Shown here: positions 1 through 7,823 of the stretch, in pieces | How the letters are laid out: each line of letters begins with the position of its first letter | How positions within the stretch are numbered: position 1 is the stretch's first letter | From: CAWCVR01 sp963799105 | Lineage (GTDB): Bacteria; Acidobacteriota; Terriglobia; Bryobacterales; Bryobacteraceae | Direction of reading: 5' to 3' | Assembly (NCBI GenBank): GCA_963799105.1 | Contig: CAWCVR010000007.1 | Location: forward strand, 186,001-250,000 | Length of the DNA stretch: 64,000 nt | The notes under the pieces: generated by a model | The model's database searches: none | What the model saw: the letters and a program-made list of their open reading frames with translations, nothing else | What the model was told of the DNA's origin: nothing | Translations under genes and position numbers: made by a program

Positions 1-1306
1 TGAGCCACCACCGGCCCCGGCGTCCAGTAGTCTTCGCCCAGAACATCAAGTGGAACATGCCCAGGAAGACTAGCGTGGCCACCAGCGCCTCGATGCTGCG
101 CGTTCGGATCCGGTGCGTGATTGGGATACCGCGGCCGCAGACCGCTTCCGATGCCCGCGCGAATTGCCATTCCAGAAATCGCGCCGAGTTGTCCGGCGCC
201 ACCGAGTAGGGGTTGTAAAAAGCGAATCCCAGACGAATGAAGGTTCTCGGCTCGGTCTTCTCTCCCCACGGCGATTGGATAACGGGAGCTTTCCATCCCC
301 ATGCCCACCGCCAGAAACTCGCGGGCACCAGGACGTTGGGCGTTCCCGATCCGGCGGGTTTCTTCTCCTGCCAGACATCGGAATATCCGGTGGACACCGC
401 CGGCGCCTTCGTATCGAACCTGACGAAGCTGTTCAGCCACAGGAGTGCAATCAACGCCGAGAGCCACGGAAGCACCATCATGAGCAGCAGCCTCCGGCGG
501 GAGACGGGCAGAACGAGCAGCCATTCCAGCCGATCGCAGACCGACAGGGCAGAAATGACCAATCTCGCACCGACCACAAGAGACATACCCGTCACGAACA
601 GCCAGTAGAGCAGGATCAGGTCCCACCAAACCCGCCAGTTGAAGACCGAGTTGAAGAACAAACGCCAGGCTGGCCACCTGACCGGCAACCGCACGCGGCA
701 CCAGGCTGGACAGCGCACCGCAAACCGCCTGGCCCGCGCGGCACCAGAGGGCGCGATCTGAAAACCATCGGGCACTTTGAACCACAGCCTCGCGAGCAGC
801 GCCGCACTCCCGGCCACGCAAACGCCCAGCACCGCTCCCCAGTGCGAAAGGAGCCCGGGGACCAGGATGAGTGGAAACCCGACGCAAACTGCCACCACGT
901 ACCCGGGCCACGGCGGAAGGGTCGTCTCGCGGATTCGGTTGGACTGGACCACCAGCACCACCAGCGACGCAGCCGCCGCCAACTCCAGCAGCGGGATGGC
1001 GTCCCTCCAGCCTCGCAGAACCAGCGTTTCCCCCATCACCAGGAGCGCCGGGGGCCAGAGCACGGCAGCCACAGCCAACAGCCGCGCGGCCACAATCCGC
1101 CGGCCCGGAATCGGTAGTCCCGCCTCGAACACCGTCGCACGCTGGTGGAACCGGCCGAAGAGCAGGAACGCGAAGCACAGAGCGCCGAACAGCATCGGAT
1201 TGGCCGCGGGCTCCGTGGAGACGAACGGCCACGCAACGGCCGCCAGCAGGGCCGTTGCCGGAGAGAGCTTCCACCCCCGATCGCGTTCCAGCAGTTCGCG
1301 CAGCAT
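1..1306 (-). CDS. ABC transporter permease, C-terminus cut by the window edge
   Basis: A minus-strand reading frame starts at the ATG at 1304-1306 (MLRELLERDR...) and stays open to base 1, giving about 435 residues without a stop. It begins with a short charged segment and then alternates hydrophobic helices with short polar loops, as expected for an ABC-2-like permease. A larger extracytoplasmic stretch of about 90 residues, with few hydrophobic segments, lies near the visible end. It follows the ATPase gene by 10 bp with a good Shine-Dalgarno (GGAGGG) in between, so it is probably the membrane partner of that ATPase. No strong family signature is visible beyond the hydrophobic pattern and the operon context. 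Substrate unknown. Confidence 0.7.
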   Translation of the reverse strand, partial: MLRELLERDRGWKLSPATALLAAVAWPFVSTEPAANPMLFGALCFAFLLFGRFHQRATVFEAGLPIPGRRIVAARLLAVAAVLWPPALLVMGETLVLRGWRDAIPLLELAAAASLVVLVVQSNRIRETTLPPWPGYVVAVCVGFPLILVPGLLSHWGAVLGVCVAGSAALLARLWFKVPDGFQIAPSGAARARRFAVRCPAWCRVRLPVRWPAWRLFFNSVFNWRVWWDLILLYWLFVTGMSLVVGARLVISALSVCDRLEWLLVLPVSRRRLLLMMVLPWLSALIALLWLNSFVRFDTKAPAVSTGYSDVWQEKKPAGSGTPNVLVPASFWRWAWGWKAPVIQSPWGEKTEPRTFIRLGFAFYNPYSVAPDNSARFLEWQFARASEAVCGRGIPITHRIRTRSIEALVATLVFLGMFHLMFWAKTTGRRGRWWL

Positions 1307-1316
1307 GTTCCCTCCT

Positions 1317-2213
1317 TCAGCGTTCGGCACCCACCATCTCCACAAACAGATCTTCCAGCGGCAGCCGCACGCAGCGAACGCCATCCACGCCCAGCAGTTC
1401 TTGCAGTTCGGCGCTCACCTCTTCGGGCGGCCTTTCGAACACGGCGTGCCAACTGTCGAACGACGACCGCACCCGCAGGCAGCCGGGCGCGCGCTCGAGC
1501 GCGGCGGAATCCCGTAGCGCGCTGCGAGGTATCATCGCCACACAGAAATCCTCGCGAATCCGCGCCAGGTCGCGATCCAGGCAAACCTTCCCGCGCTCGA
1601 TCAGCACTACGCGCGCGCCAATCCGTTCCACGTCGCTCATCTGGTGCGACGAAAACAGAATCGCGGTACCCTCGCGGTTCAGAAGCTGAATGGCGGTTTC
1701 CAGAAACTCGCGCCGCGCGGCCGGGTCCAGGCCGCCGGCCGGTTCGTCCAGCAGCAGCAGTTCCGGCCGGTGGCACACCGCGCACAGCAGCGCCACCTGC
1801 CGTGCCTGCCCCTTGCTGAGCGTGCCGATCTTCGCTTGCGACGGAATGCCGAACCGGCTCCGGAGTTGTCTCTCCAGTTCCATGTCCCAGTCCGGGAACA
1901 GAAACCGGTGGAACACGATCAGATCGTGCACCGACTCCCCGGCCGGCAGCACCTGGTCTTCGGCCACGTACCCGATCCGTTTCTTGACCTCGACCGGCCG
2001 GTCCGTGGGCGAAAGCCCGAAGGCGCGCACCGATCCGCCTTGCGGCTGCAGCAGCCCGATGGCCAGGCGAATGAGCGTGGTCTTCCCTGCCCCGTTGCGC
2101 CCCAACAGGCCGACCACTTCGCCCTTGCCTACGCTGAAGCTCACGTCATCCACCACCGGTTCGTTCTCGCGGTACCCCCTGACGACGTTCTGAAATTCCA
2201 AAACGGAACTCAT
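1317..2213 (-). CDS. ABC transporter ATP-binding protein (YtrB/BcrA-like)
   Basis: A 298-residue ABC ATPase. It has a Walker A (GRNGAGKT, residues 38-45), an ABC signature in the variant form LSKGQ (132-136), a Walker B (LLLLDE, 152-157) followed by the D-loop GGLDP, and a switch His in SSHQMSD. The ~90-residue C-terminal extension is typical of drug or lantibiotic-type export ATPases. The start codon overlaps the stop of the upstream GntR gene (ATGA), and the permease follows 10 bp downstream, so the order is regulator-ATPase-permease. That order is characteristic of Ytr-type operons that respond to cell-envelope stress. Export of an unidentified compound is inferred. Confidence 0.9.
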   Translation of the reverse strand: MSSVLEFQNVVRGYRENEPVVDDVSFSVGKGEVVGLLGRNGAGKTTLIRLAIGLLQPQGGSVRAFGLSPTDRPVEVKKRIGYVAEDQVLPAGESVHDLIVFHRFLFPDWDMELERQLRSRFGIPSQAKIGTLSKGQARQVALLCAVCHRPELLLLDEPAGGLDPAARREFLETAIQLLNREGTAILFSSHQMSDVERIGARVVLIERGKVCLDRDLARIREDFCVAMIPRSALRDSAALERAPGCLRVRSSFDSWHAVFERPPEEVSAELQELLGVDGVRCVRLPLEDLFVEMVGAER

Positions 2214-2614
2214 GAATCCTCCTTCGGCGAACGGCCCTCCATCACCTCACGGTCCGCTTCCTTCAACAGTTTCACAACGTCGGCGAAATCGAGGCCGCCC
2301 AGGTATGCGCGGGCGAGCAGTGTCCGGGCTTCGGCCTTGGTCTCGTCGCGCTGGTTCGACCGGTCCGGTTTCGGCGGCGCCTCGCAAACGAACGTGCCGC
2401 AGCCGCGCTGCGTCTCGATGAACCCCAGCAGCTCCAGCTCGTCGTAGGCTCTTTTGACGGTCATGGGCGCGATCACCAGCTCTTCGGCCAGTTCGCGATG
2501 AGAGGGAAGCTTCTCGCCCGGCGCCAGCCGCCGCCCCGCAATCCCCTCGGTGATCTGCCGGACAATCTGCCGGAAGATGGGAACTTCGTCCGAAGGGTTG
2601 ACGTAGAGCTGCAT
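2210..2614 (-). CDS. GntR-family transcriptional regulator, YtrA subfamily
   Basis: 134 residues. The N-terminal winged helix (about residues 10-75, with KLPSHRELAEELVIAPMTVK as recognition region) is of GntR type. The remaining ~55 residues are too short for a FadR or HutC effector domain and match the short helical dimerisation tail of the YtrA subgroup. It is the first gene of the ABC operon and its stop overlaps the ATPase start. Members of this subgroup usually repress their own ABC operon, and a palindrome sits directly upstream of the start codon, so autoregulation is likely. Confidence 0.9.
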   Translation of the reverse strand: MQLYVNPSDEVPIFRQIVRQITEGIAGRRLAPGEKLPSHRELAEELVIAPMTVKRAYDELELLGFIETQRGCGTFVCEAPPKPDRSNQRDETKAEARTLLARAYLGGLDFADVVKLLKEADREVMEGRSPKEDS

Positions 2615-2616
2615 AC

Positions 2617-2658
2617 TAGTGCTCTAGGTCACTATATCACTTCCACGGAGGAAATCAA
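2617..2658 (-). promoter_or_regulatory. Promoter and palindromic operator of the GntR-ABC operon
   Basis: Read on the minus strand, TTGATT (2653-2658) and TATAGT (2631-2636) are separated by 16 bp and resemble a sigma-70 promoter. The interrupted palindrome TAGTG-N8-CACTA spans 2617-2634 and overlaps the -10 box, ending 2 bp before the GntR start codon. Transcription would start within about 15 bp of the ATG, leaving a very short leader. AGTG/CACT half-sites fit the YtrA-type operators described in other bacteria; function here is inferred. Confidence 0.5.
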
Positions 2659-2896
2659 GGTCCGGTCACGGGGTAGTCCACCGTGCGCCGCCCTCGCCTC
2701 TGAAATTCGTGGCGCGATGCTCACGATACCCAGTGCGTCTGCGGTCGTATTCGAAGGTATGACAAGTGAATACAACAGGTCTGAAACTCGCGGCTTGCTG
2801 TTCGATTCGCTTCGGGAATACCGCAAAATACTGTGAATTGCCGCTTGTCGGAAGCCTTCCAAACGTCCTAGTATCGGAACAGACGGTTGTTTACAA

Positions 2897-3472
2897 ATGT
2901 CTGCTGAACAGATTCTGGGTGATCCCTCTTTGCCATGGTTTGCTCTCCGTGTGCGCAGCCGCGCGGAACAGCTCGTCGGTACGGCTCTCAACGGAAGGGG
3001 ATATGAGATATTTCTCCCGAGCTACCTGGAGTGCCGCCGGTATGCGAGTTGTGTCAAAAAAGTGGACGCCGCGCTATTCCCGGGCTATCTGTTCTGCCGT
3101 CTGGATGTGAACCACCGTCTCCCGGTGCTTTCCGCGAGCGGGGTCGAACACATCGTTTCCATCGCGGGCGTGCCTCACCCCATAGAGGACTCCGAAATCG
3201 CCGCCATCCGCACCGTGGTCGAGTCGCAACTTCCAGCCGTTCCCTGGCCCTATTTGAAAGTGGGGAATCCCGTACGCATCGAGTTTGGCCCCTTGATCGG
3301 CCTCGAAGGGCTGGTGGTTGTCGAAAAGAGCCGCCAGCGTCTGGTGCTCTCCGTCCACTTGCTCCAGCGCTCCGTCTCCGTCGAAATCGAACGCTCCTGG
3401 GTGCGTCCCCTGGTCCCGGCCGCCGCCCGTCATGCCGCGCCGCACGATGCGCCGCCCGTCATCCGGGTGTGA
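2897..3472 (+). CDS. NusG-like transcription antiterminator (UpxY/RfaH type)
   Basis: 191 residues. The N-terminal NGN domain contains WFALRVRSRAEQLV and the conserved FPGYLFCR motif, followed by a linker and a C-terminal KOW-type domain (about residues 115-165, VGNPVRIEFGPLIGLEGLVV). It is shorter and more divergent than housekeeping NusG, which is normally encoded beside secE and ribosomal protein genes. Such UpxY/RfaH-like proteins usually lead an exopolysaccharide operon and load onto RNA polymerase there. Here no polysaccharide genes follow: the next item is the bcp fragment and the AAA/DUF4276 islet. The native downstream operon may have been lost or displaced. No convincing Shine-Dalgarno precedes the ATG. 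Confidence 0.8.
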   Translation: MSAEQILGDPSLPWFALRVRSRAEQLVGTALNGRGYEIFLPSYLECRRYASCVKKVDAALFPGYLFCRLDVNHRLPVLSASGVEHIVSIAGVPHPIEDSEIAAIRTVVESQLPAVPWPYLKVGNPVRIEFGPLIGLEGLVVVEKSRQRLVLSVHLLQRSVSVEIERSWVRPLVPAAARHAAPHDAPPVIRV

Positions 3473-3519
3473 GCGCGCGACAAGCGCAGCCTGCCGGAGG
3501 CGTCGCTCGCCCGTAGCCC

Positions 3520-3690
3520 TTACAACTCTTCCAGCACCGTACCCGCGTGGCCCTTGGCCTTCACCTTGCCGTAGATCTTTTCGATCCTGCCGCCGGCGCC
3601 GATGACGAAGGTGGTGCGCTCGATGCCCATCGCCGTCTTGCCGTACATGTTCTTCTCTTTCCAAACGCCGAAGGCCCGCGCCGCGGCCTT
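3520..3690 (-). pseudogene. 3'-terminal fragment of a bcp peroxiredoxin gene
   Basis: The translation KAAARAFGVWKEKNMYG... through a stop codon at 3520-3522 reproduces the last 56 residues of the intact Bcp at 5551-6003, with about 7 amino-acid differences. The peroxidatic cysteine region is absent, so the fragment cannot be a functional peroxiredoxin. Homology ends abruptly at 3690, inside the reading frame, and unrelated sequence follows toward the AAA gene. Several differences are non-synonymous and identity is lower than in the DarTG case. This suggests an older event or decay after truncation. Confidence 0.85.
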
Positions 3691-3763
3691 GCCGGACGGC
3701 ACGGGCGACGGTCATCGAACTGGCTGAGCGGAAGGAGAGCGGTATTAGAATAGAGGGGAGCCC

Positions 3764-4870
3764 ATGACCCACCTTGCCAGCTTGACTCTGCGCGGGTTTA
3801 AGACGATTCGCGATCTGACGGACTTTCGGCCGGGACAGATCACGATTCTCATCGGACCGAACGGAGCAGGCAAAACTAACTTTATCTCGTTTTTCCGATT
3901 GCTGTCGTGGGCGCTCACTCCACCGGGCAACCTACAGACCTTTGTGGCGGAGCAGGGCGGGGCGAGCGCACTGCTTCACGATGGGCCGTCCAAAACGCGC
4001 GAGATCGAGGCATCGCTTCGATTCGAGACTGAAGCCGGTGACAACGAATACGGCTGCCGCCTGTTTCACGCAGCCGGAGACACGCTGGTCTTCGCCGACG
4101 AGTGGTACCGCTTCCAGCGAACCGGCCAGTCTCGCCCTCGTACGCAACTTGGTGTGGGACAGCGGGAGCCCAAGCTGATATCCGAAGCCGAGGGCGGGAA
4201 CGCCACCGCCAAGTTCATCCTGACTACGCTCCGCCGTACCATCATCCACCAGTTTCACGACACTTCGCCTTTGTCGCGGATGCGGTCCAAGTGGAGTATC
4301 GACGACGGCCGGTGGCTTAAAGAGGACGCAGGCAATCTGGCTGCGGTTCTATACCGGCTGCACGAGGTAGAGCCAGCCTACTACGGGCGGATCGTCGGGA
4401 CCCTCCGGCTGGTGCTGCCTTTTTTCGCCGATTTCGAGTTCCAGCCGGAATATGGCAAGCTGCTCCTCAAGTGGCGCGAACGCGGCTCGGATCAGATCTT
4501 CGGAGCGTCGCAGGCCGCCGATGGCATGTTGCGAGCCATGGCCTTGGTCACACTCCTGCAACAGCCCGAGGCCGACTTTCCAAATGTGCTGATTCTGGAC
4601 GAGCCCGAACTGGGCCTGCACCCGTACGCGATCGAAGTCCTGGCCGCGCTCATCCAGAGCGCCTCCCAGCACTGCCAGGTGATCGTCGCCACCCAGTCCG
4701 TGTCGCTGATCGACCGGTTCGAACCGCACGATATCGTGGTGGTGGATCGCAACGGGCGCGAATCCAGCTTCCACCGGCTGGACGATTCCGCCCTGGCCGC
4801 GTGGCGCGAGGAATACACCATGTCCGAGCTGTGGGAGAAGAATGTCCTCGGTGGCAGGCCGGCGCGATGA
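3764..4870 (+). CDS. AAA family ATPase (OLD/RecF-like ABC ATPase), defence-type
   Basis: 368 residues. It opens with an SMC/RecF-like ABC ATPase head: Walker A GPNGAGKT (31-38), a degenerate signature region around GASQAADGMLRA (247-257), Walker B LILDEPELGLHP (276-287) and a terminal ATQS motif (309-312). A divergent ~180-residue middle lies between the two halves, as in AAA_15/AAA_21 proteins. There is no C-terminal TOPRIM domain. The next gene overlaps by 4 bp and encodes a DUF4276 protein, so the pair resembles a split OLD nuclease. AAA/TOPRIM pairs with this layout, such as PARIS AriA/AriB, act in phage defence. That role is inferred here. The start has a purine-rich ribosome site (GAGGGGAG). 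Confidence 0.85.
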   Translation: MTHLASLTLRGFKTIRDLTDFRPGQITILIGPNGAGKTNFISFFRLLSWALTPPGNLQTFVAEQGGASALLHDGPSKTREIEASLRFETEAGDNEYGCRLFHAAGDTLVFADEWYRFQRTGQSRPRTQLGVGQREPKLISEAEGGNATAKFILTTLRRTIIHQFHDTSPLSRMRSKWSIDDGRWLKEDAGNLAAVLYRLHEVEPAYYGRIVGTLRLVLPFFADFEFQPEYGKLLLKWRERGSDQIFGASQAADGMLRAMALVTLLQQPEADFPNVLILDEPELGLHPYAIEVLAALIQSASQHCQVIVATQSVSLIDRFEPHDIVVVDRNGRESSFHRLDDSALAAWREEYTMSELWEKNVLGGRPAR

Positions 4871-5547
4871 TCCGAATGCACGCCGTGGTGGAAGGCCAAA
4901 CCGAAGAGACCTTCGTCAACAATGTGCTAGCGCCCGAACTTGGGCCGCTGAACGTAGTCATCGACGCTCACCGCGTGACTACCGGACGGCTGAAGGCCCG
5001 GGCCTTCCGGGGTGGGCTCGTAAAGTACGGCCACCTCCGAAAGGACCTCGACCTGTGGATGCGTCAGGACGACCATCTGGATTCGTGGTTCACCACCATG
5101 GTCGATCTGTACGCCTTGCCAGGCGATTTCCCCGGCCTCGCCTCTTGTGCGCAGGTTCGCGACCCATACGGGCGCGTGGAGTGCCTGGAAGAGGGATTCG
5201 AGCGGGACATGGCGCACCGGCGGTTCATCCCCTACATTCAACTCCACGAGTTCGAGGCCTTGCTGTTTGCCGCCCCACGGAAGTTCGAGGTCGCGTTCCC
5301 CGGGGCGGTGTCGAAGATGGACGAACTGGTGTCGATCCGCGACATCTTCTCCACCCCGGAACACATCGACGACGGCTTCGACTCGGCCCCATCCAAGCGA
5401 ATCCTTCAGATCTTCCCCGGCTACAAGAAGACGGTGGCCGGCCCCGAAATCTCAGCCCAGATCGGGATGGCCACTCTTCGGCGGGAGTGCCCCCACTTTG
5501 ACGGATGGATGCGCAGAATCGAGCAGGTGGCCGCCTCGACCGCGTAG
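4867..5547 (+). CDS. DUF4276 family protein (TOPRIM-like), partner of the AAA ATPase
   Basis: 226 residues from the ATG at 4867, which overlaps the ATPase stop codon (ATGA). The N-terminus has VVEGQTEE with the conserved acidic Glu9. An acidic motif VDLYALPGDFPG follows (Asp80), and then HEFEALLFA, the hallmark of DUF4276. The Glu and DxY acidic pattern is what TOPRIM nucleases and OLD/AriB effectors use to bind metal. DUF4276 is generally grouped with TOPRIM-like folds; nuclease activity is inferred. The stop codon lies 3 bp from the convergent bcp stop codon. Overlap, orientation and spacing show that it is cotranscribed with the ATPase as one module. Confidence 0.85.
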   Translation: MIRMHAVVEGQTEETFVNNVLAPELGPLNVVIDAHRVTTGRLKARAFRGGLVKYGHLRKDLDLWMRQDDHLDSWFTTMVDLYALPGDFPGLASCAQVRDPYGRVECLEEGFERDMAHRRFIPYIQLHEFEALLFAAPRKFEVAFPGAVSKMDELVSIRDIFSTPEHIDDGFDSAPSKRILQIFPGYKKTVAGPEISAQIGMATLRRECPHFDGWMRRIEQVAASTA

Positions 5548-5550
5548 CCC

Positions 5551-6003
5551 CTACACTTCCCCCAGCACCGCCGCCGCGTGCCCCTTGGCCTTCACCTTGC
5601 CGTAGATCTTCTCAATCGTGCCGCCGGCGCCGATGACGAAGGTGGTGCGCTCGATGCCCATCGCCTTCTTGCCGTACATGTTCTTCTCTCTCCACACGCC
5701 GAAGGCCCGCGCCGCGGCCTTGTCTTCATCCGCCAGCAGCGTGAAGGGCAGGCCGTATTTCTCTTTGAACTTCGCCTGGGCCGCCGGTTTGTCGGGCGAC
5801 ACGCCCACCACCACGACGCCCTTCCCGGCGAACTTGCCCGTTTGGTCGCGGAACTCGCAAGCCTCCGTCGTACACCCCGGCGTGTCCGCCCTGGGATAGA
5901 AGTACAGCACCACGCGCCGGCCTTTCAGGTCCGTCAGCCGGAATTCTTCGCCTTCGTCCGTGCGAAGGGCAATTTCGGGAGCCGCGTCGCCCACCTTCAA
6001 CAT
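5551..6003 (-). CDS. bcp: Thioredoxin-dependent thiol peroxidase, Bcp/PrxQ type
   Basis: 150 residues, the usual Bcp length. The motif TPGCTTEACEFRD carries the peroxidatic Cys and a resolving Cys five residues later, the atypical 2-Cys arrangement of Bcp. It is a cytoplasmic enzyme that reduces peroxides using thioredoxin. It lies 4 bp downstream of gatB on the same strand, so the two are probably cotranscribed. The last 171 bp are duplicated at 3520-3690 beyond the AAA/DUF4276 islet. If the islet arrived by recombination, this gene's 3' end may have been exchanged while the frame was preserved. Confidence 0.95.
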   Translation of the reverse strand: MLKVGDAAPEIALRTDEGEEFRLTDLKGRRVVLYFYPRADTPGCTTEACEFRDQTGKFAGKGVVVVGVSPDKPAAQAKFKEKYGLPFTLLADEDKAAARAFGVWREKNMYGKKAMGIERTTFVIGAGGTIEKIYGKVKAKGHAAAVLGEV

Positions 6004-6007
6004 GCCG

Positions 6008-7486
6008 TCACCCCAGTTTCCGTTTGAGCAATTCCGTCACCGCCGCCACGCCCGCCTGGCCGCGCGTGGCCTTCATCGCCTGGCCCACCAGGAAGTTCAT
6101 CACCGTGGTTTTGCCGCCGCGGTACTGCTCCACCTGTTTGGGATTGGCGGCGATCACGTCGTCCACCATCTTCTCCAGCGCGCCCGTGTCGCTGATTTGT
6201 TTGAGCCCTTCCTTTTCGACGATCGTCCCGGCCGTGGCGCCGGTCGAGAACATCCTGGGAAACACTTCCTTGGCCAGCTTGCGGGAAAGCTCGCCCCGGG
6301 CGATCAGTTTCACCAGTTCGCCGAGATTCTCCGCGCTCACCGGCGAATCGGCGATTTCCTTGCCCTCGGCCTTGAGCAGGCCCATCAGGTCGCCCATCAC
6401 CCAGTTGGCCGCCGATTTTGCGTCGCCCGACACCTTGGCCGCGGTTTCGAAATACTCGCTCGCCGCGCGCGTCTGCGTCAGCACTTCGGCATCGTACTCG
6501 CGCAGCCCGAACTCCGCCGCGAACCTGGCCCGCTTGCGTGCCGGAAGCTCGGGCATGGAGGCGCGCACCTCGGCAAGCCACGCTTCGCCGATGCGTAGCG
6601 GCGTCAGGTCGGGTTCCGGGAAGTAGCGGTAATCGTGCGCGTCTTCCTTGCTGCGCATCGAGAACGTTTCCCCCAGGTCCGAATTGTACAACCGGGTTTC
6701 CTGCGCCACGCGGCCGCCGCCGTCGATCACCGCCACCTGGCGCGCGATCTCGTATTCCAACGCCAGTTTCAGGAAGCGGAACGAGTTCAAATTCTTGACC
6801 TCGACCTTGGTGCCGAATGGCTCCGTCCCGCGGATACGCACCGACACGTTGGCGTCGCAGCGCAGGTGGCCCTTTTCCATGTCGCAGGTGGAGATTTCCA
6901 CGAACTGCAGGGTCTGCTTCAATTCCGTCAGGTAGGCGTAGGCTTCGTCGGAGCTTCGCATGTCCGGCTCGCTGACGATCTCGATAAGCGGCGTGCCGCT
7001 GCGGTTCAGATCCACGTAAGAGCAGCGGTCCGAATCCTTGAAGCCGTCGTGGATGCTCTTGCCGGCGTCGTCTTCCATGTGCACGCGCGTCACGCCGATG
7101 CGCCGCGTGGCGCCCTCCACCAGGATGTCCACGAAGCCGTGTTCGGCCAGGGGCTCGTCGTATTGCGAAATCTGGTAGCCCTTGGGCAGGTCGGGGTAGA
7201 AGTAGTTCTTGCGGGCGAAGCGCGATTGCGCCCTGACCTGGCAATTGAGCGCCAGCGCGCCCTTGACGGCCAGTTCGACGGCGGTCCGGTTGAGAACCGG
7301 CAGCGCGCCCGGGAGCCCCAGGCACACCGGGCAGACATTGGTGTTGGGCGGCGCGCCGAAACCCGTGGGGCAGCCGCAGAAGATCTTGGTGGCGGTGGCC
7401 AACTGCACGTGTACTTCCAGCCCGATGACCGGCTCGTAACGCGCAATGGCCTCCGGAGAAGCCAGTTCCAGAGCGGAGGAAGACAT
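6008..7486 (-). CDS. gatB: Aspartyl/glutamyl-tRNA(Asn/Gln) amidotransferase subunit B
   Basis: 492 residues, full length for GatB. The opening YEPVIGLEVHVQL and the zinc-site cysteines (CGCPTGFG..., VCPVCLGLPG) are present. So is the GatB signature DLNRSGTPLIEIVSEPD, and the C-terminal YqeY-like tail ends in GQAMKATRGQA. GatB is the kinase-like and tRNA-binding subunit of GatCAB, which converts misacylated Glu-tRNA(Gln) or Asp-tRNA(Asn) to the correct species. gatA and gatC are not in the window. Downstream bcp follows at 4 bp. Confidence 0.97.
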   Translation of the reverse strand: MSSSALELASPEAIARYEPVIGLEVHVQLATATKIFCGCPTGFGAPPNTNVCPVCLGLPGALPVLNRTAVELAVKGALALNCQVRAQSRFARKNYFYPDLPKGYQISQYDEPLAEHGFVDILVEGATRRIGVTRVHMEDDAGKSIHDGFKDSDRCSYVDLNRSGTPLIEIVSEPDMRSSDEAYAYLTELKQTLQFVEISTCDMEKGHLRCDANVSVRIRGTEPFGTKVEVKNLNSFRFLKLALEYEIARQVAVIDGGGRVAQETRLYNSDLGETFSMRSKEDAHDYRYFPEPDLTPLRIGEAWLAEVRASMPELPARKRARFAAEFGLREYDAEVLTQTRAASEYFETAAKVSGDAKSAANWVMGDLMGLLKAEGKEIADSPVSAENLGELVKLIARGELSRKLAKEVFPRMFSTGATAGTIVEKEGLKQISDTGALEKMVDDVIAANPKQVEQYRGGKTTVMNFLVGQAMKATRGQAGVAAVTELLKRKLG

Positions 7487-7534
7487 GATGTATTCCCATT
7501 ATAGTGGCGCGGGCCGCCGCCGGACTGGGCACGG

Positions 7535-7797
7535 AATCCGTCCGTAAGCCCGCAGCCACCGGGCCCGCTCCCCGAGAAGCCGTGAAGAAATCGGTTGGCA
7601 GGCGGAAGCGCCTTCCCCACCTCGCTGCAAGTCCTTCGAGTGGAATGTGGGACAGACGCTTTCGTCTGTCAACCCGGCAGCCCGGCCGATTTCTTCACGG
7701 CTTCTGCCGGTCGCACCAGCCCGGTGCGGGTCCGCGGATGGCGGACGCATGGCTGGCCGGGCGGTTCGTTGTGGGTCAGAGCGCTTACGGACGGATT
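7535..7797. repeat. Nested inverted-repeat element (MITE-like) with inner hairpin
   Basis: No gene is visible between 7487 and 7823. The gap holds two nested perfect inverted repeats: 14 bp at 7535-7548 with 7784-7797, and 20 bp at 7575-7594 with 7686-7705. An inner hairpin GACAGACG-CTTT-CGTCTGTC lies at 7651-7670. A related stretch, TGGAATGTGGGACAGA, recurs near 15942. There is no poly-T tract, so this is better read as a dispersed palindromic element than as a simple terminator, although it may also stop transcription between the two minus-strand operons. Confidence 0.6.
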
Positions 7798-7823
7798 ACG
7801 GACTTGGCCGCGGTCCCCGCCGG

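Larger units (their letters stand above)
3512..5550. mobile_element. Putative cargo islet (AAA ATPase + DUF4276) bounded by bcp 3'-end repeats
   Basis: The segment lies between two direct-repeat copies of the bcp 3' end. The 171-bp copies at 3520-3690 and 5551-5721 align without gaps and differ at about 15 positions by hand count (about 91% identity). Both are preceded by a shared CGTAGCCC (3512-3519 and 5543-5550). The second shared octamer contains the stop codon of the DUF4276 gene. The interior holds only the two-gene module, with no integrase or transposase. The topology matches the DarTG islet at 41.9-44.2 kb. Mobility is inferred from this arrangement. Confidence 0.45.

Noticed and set aside
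3764..5547. Gabija or retron-Septu system
   Set aside because: No UvrD-like GajB and no HNH PtuB; the partner is DUF4276.
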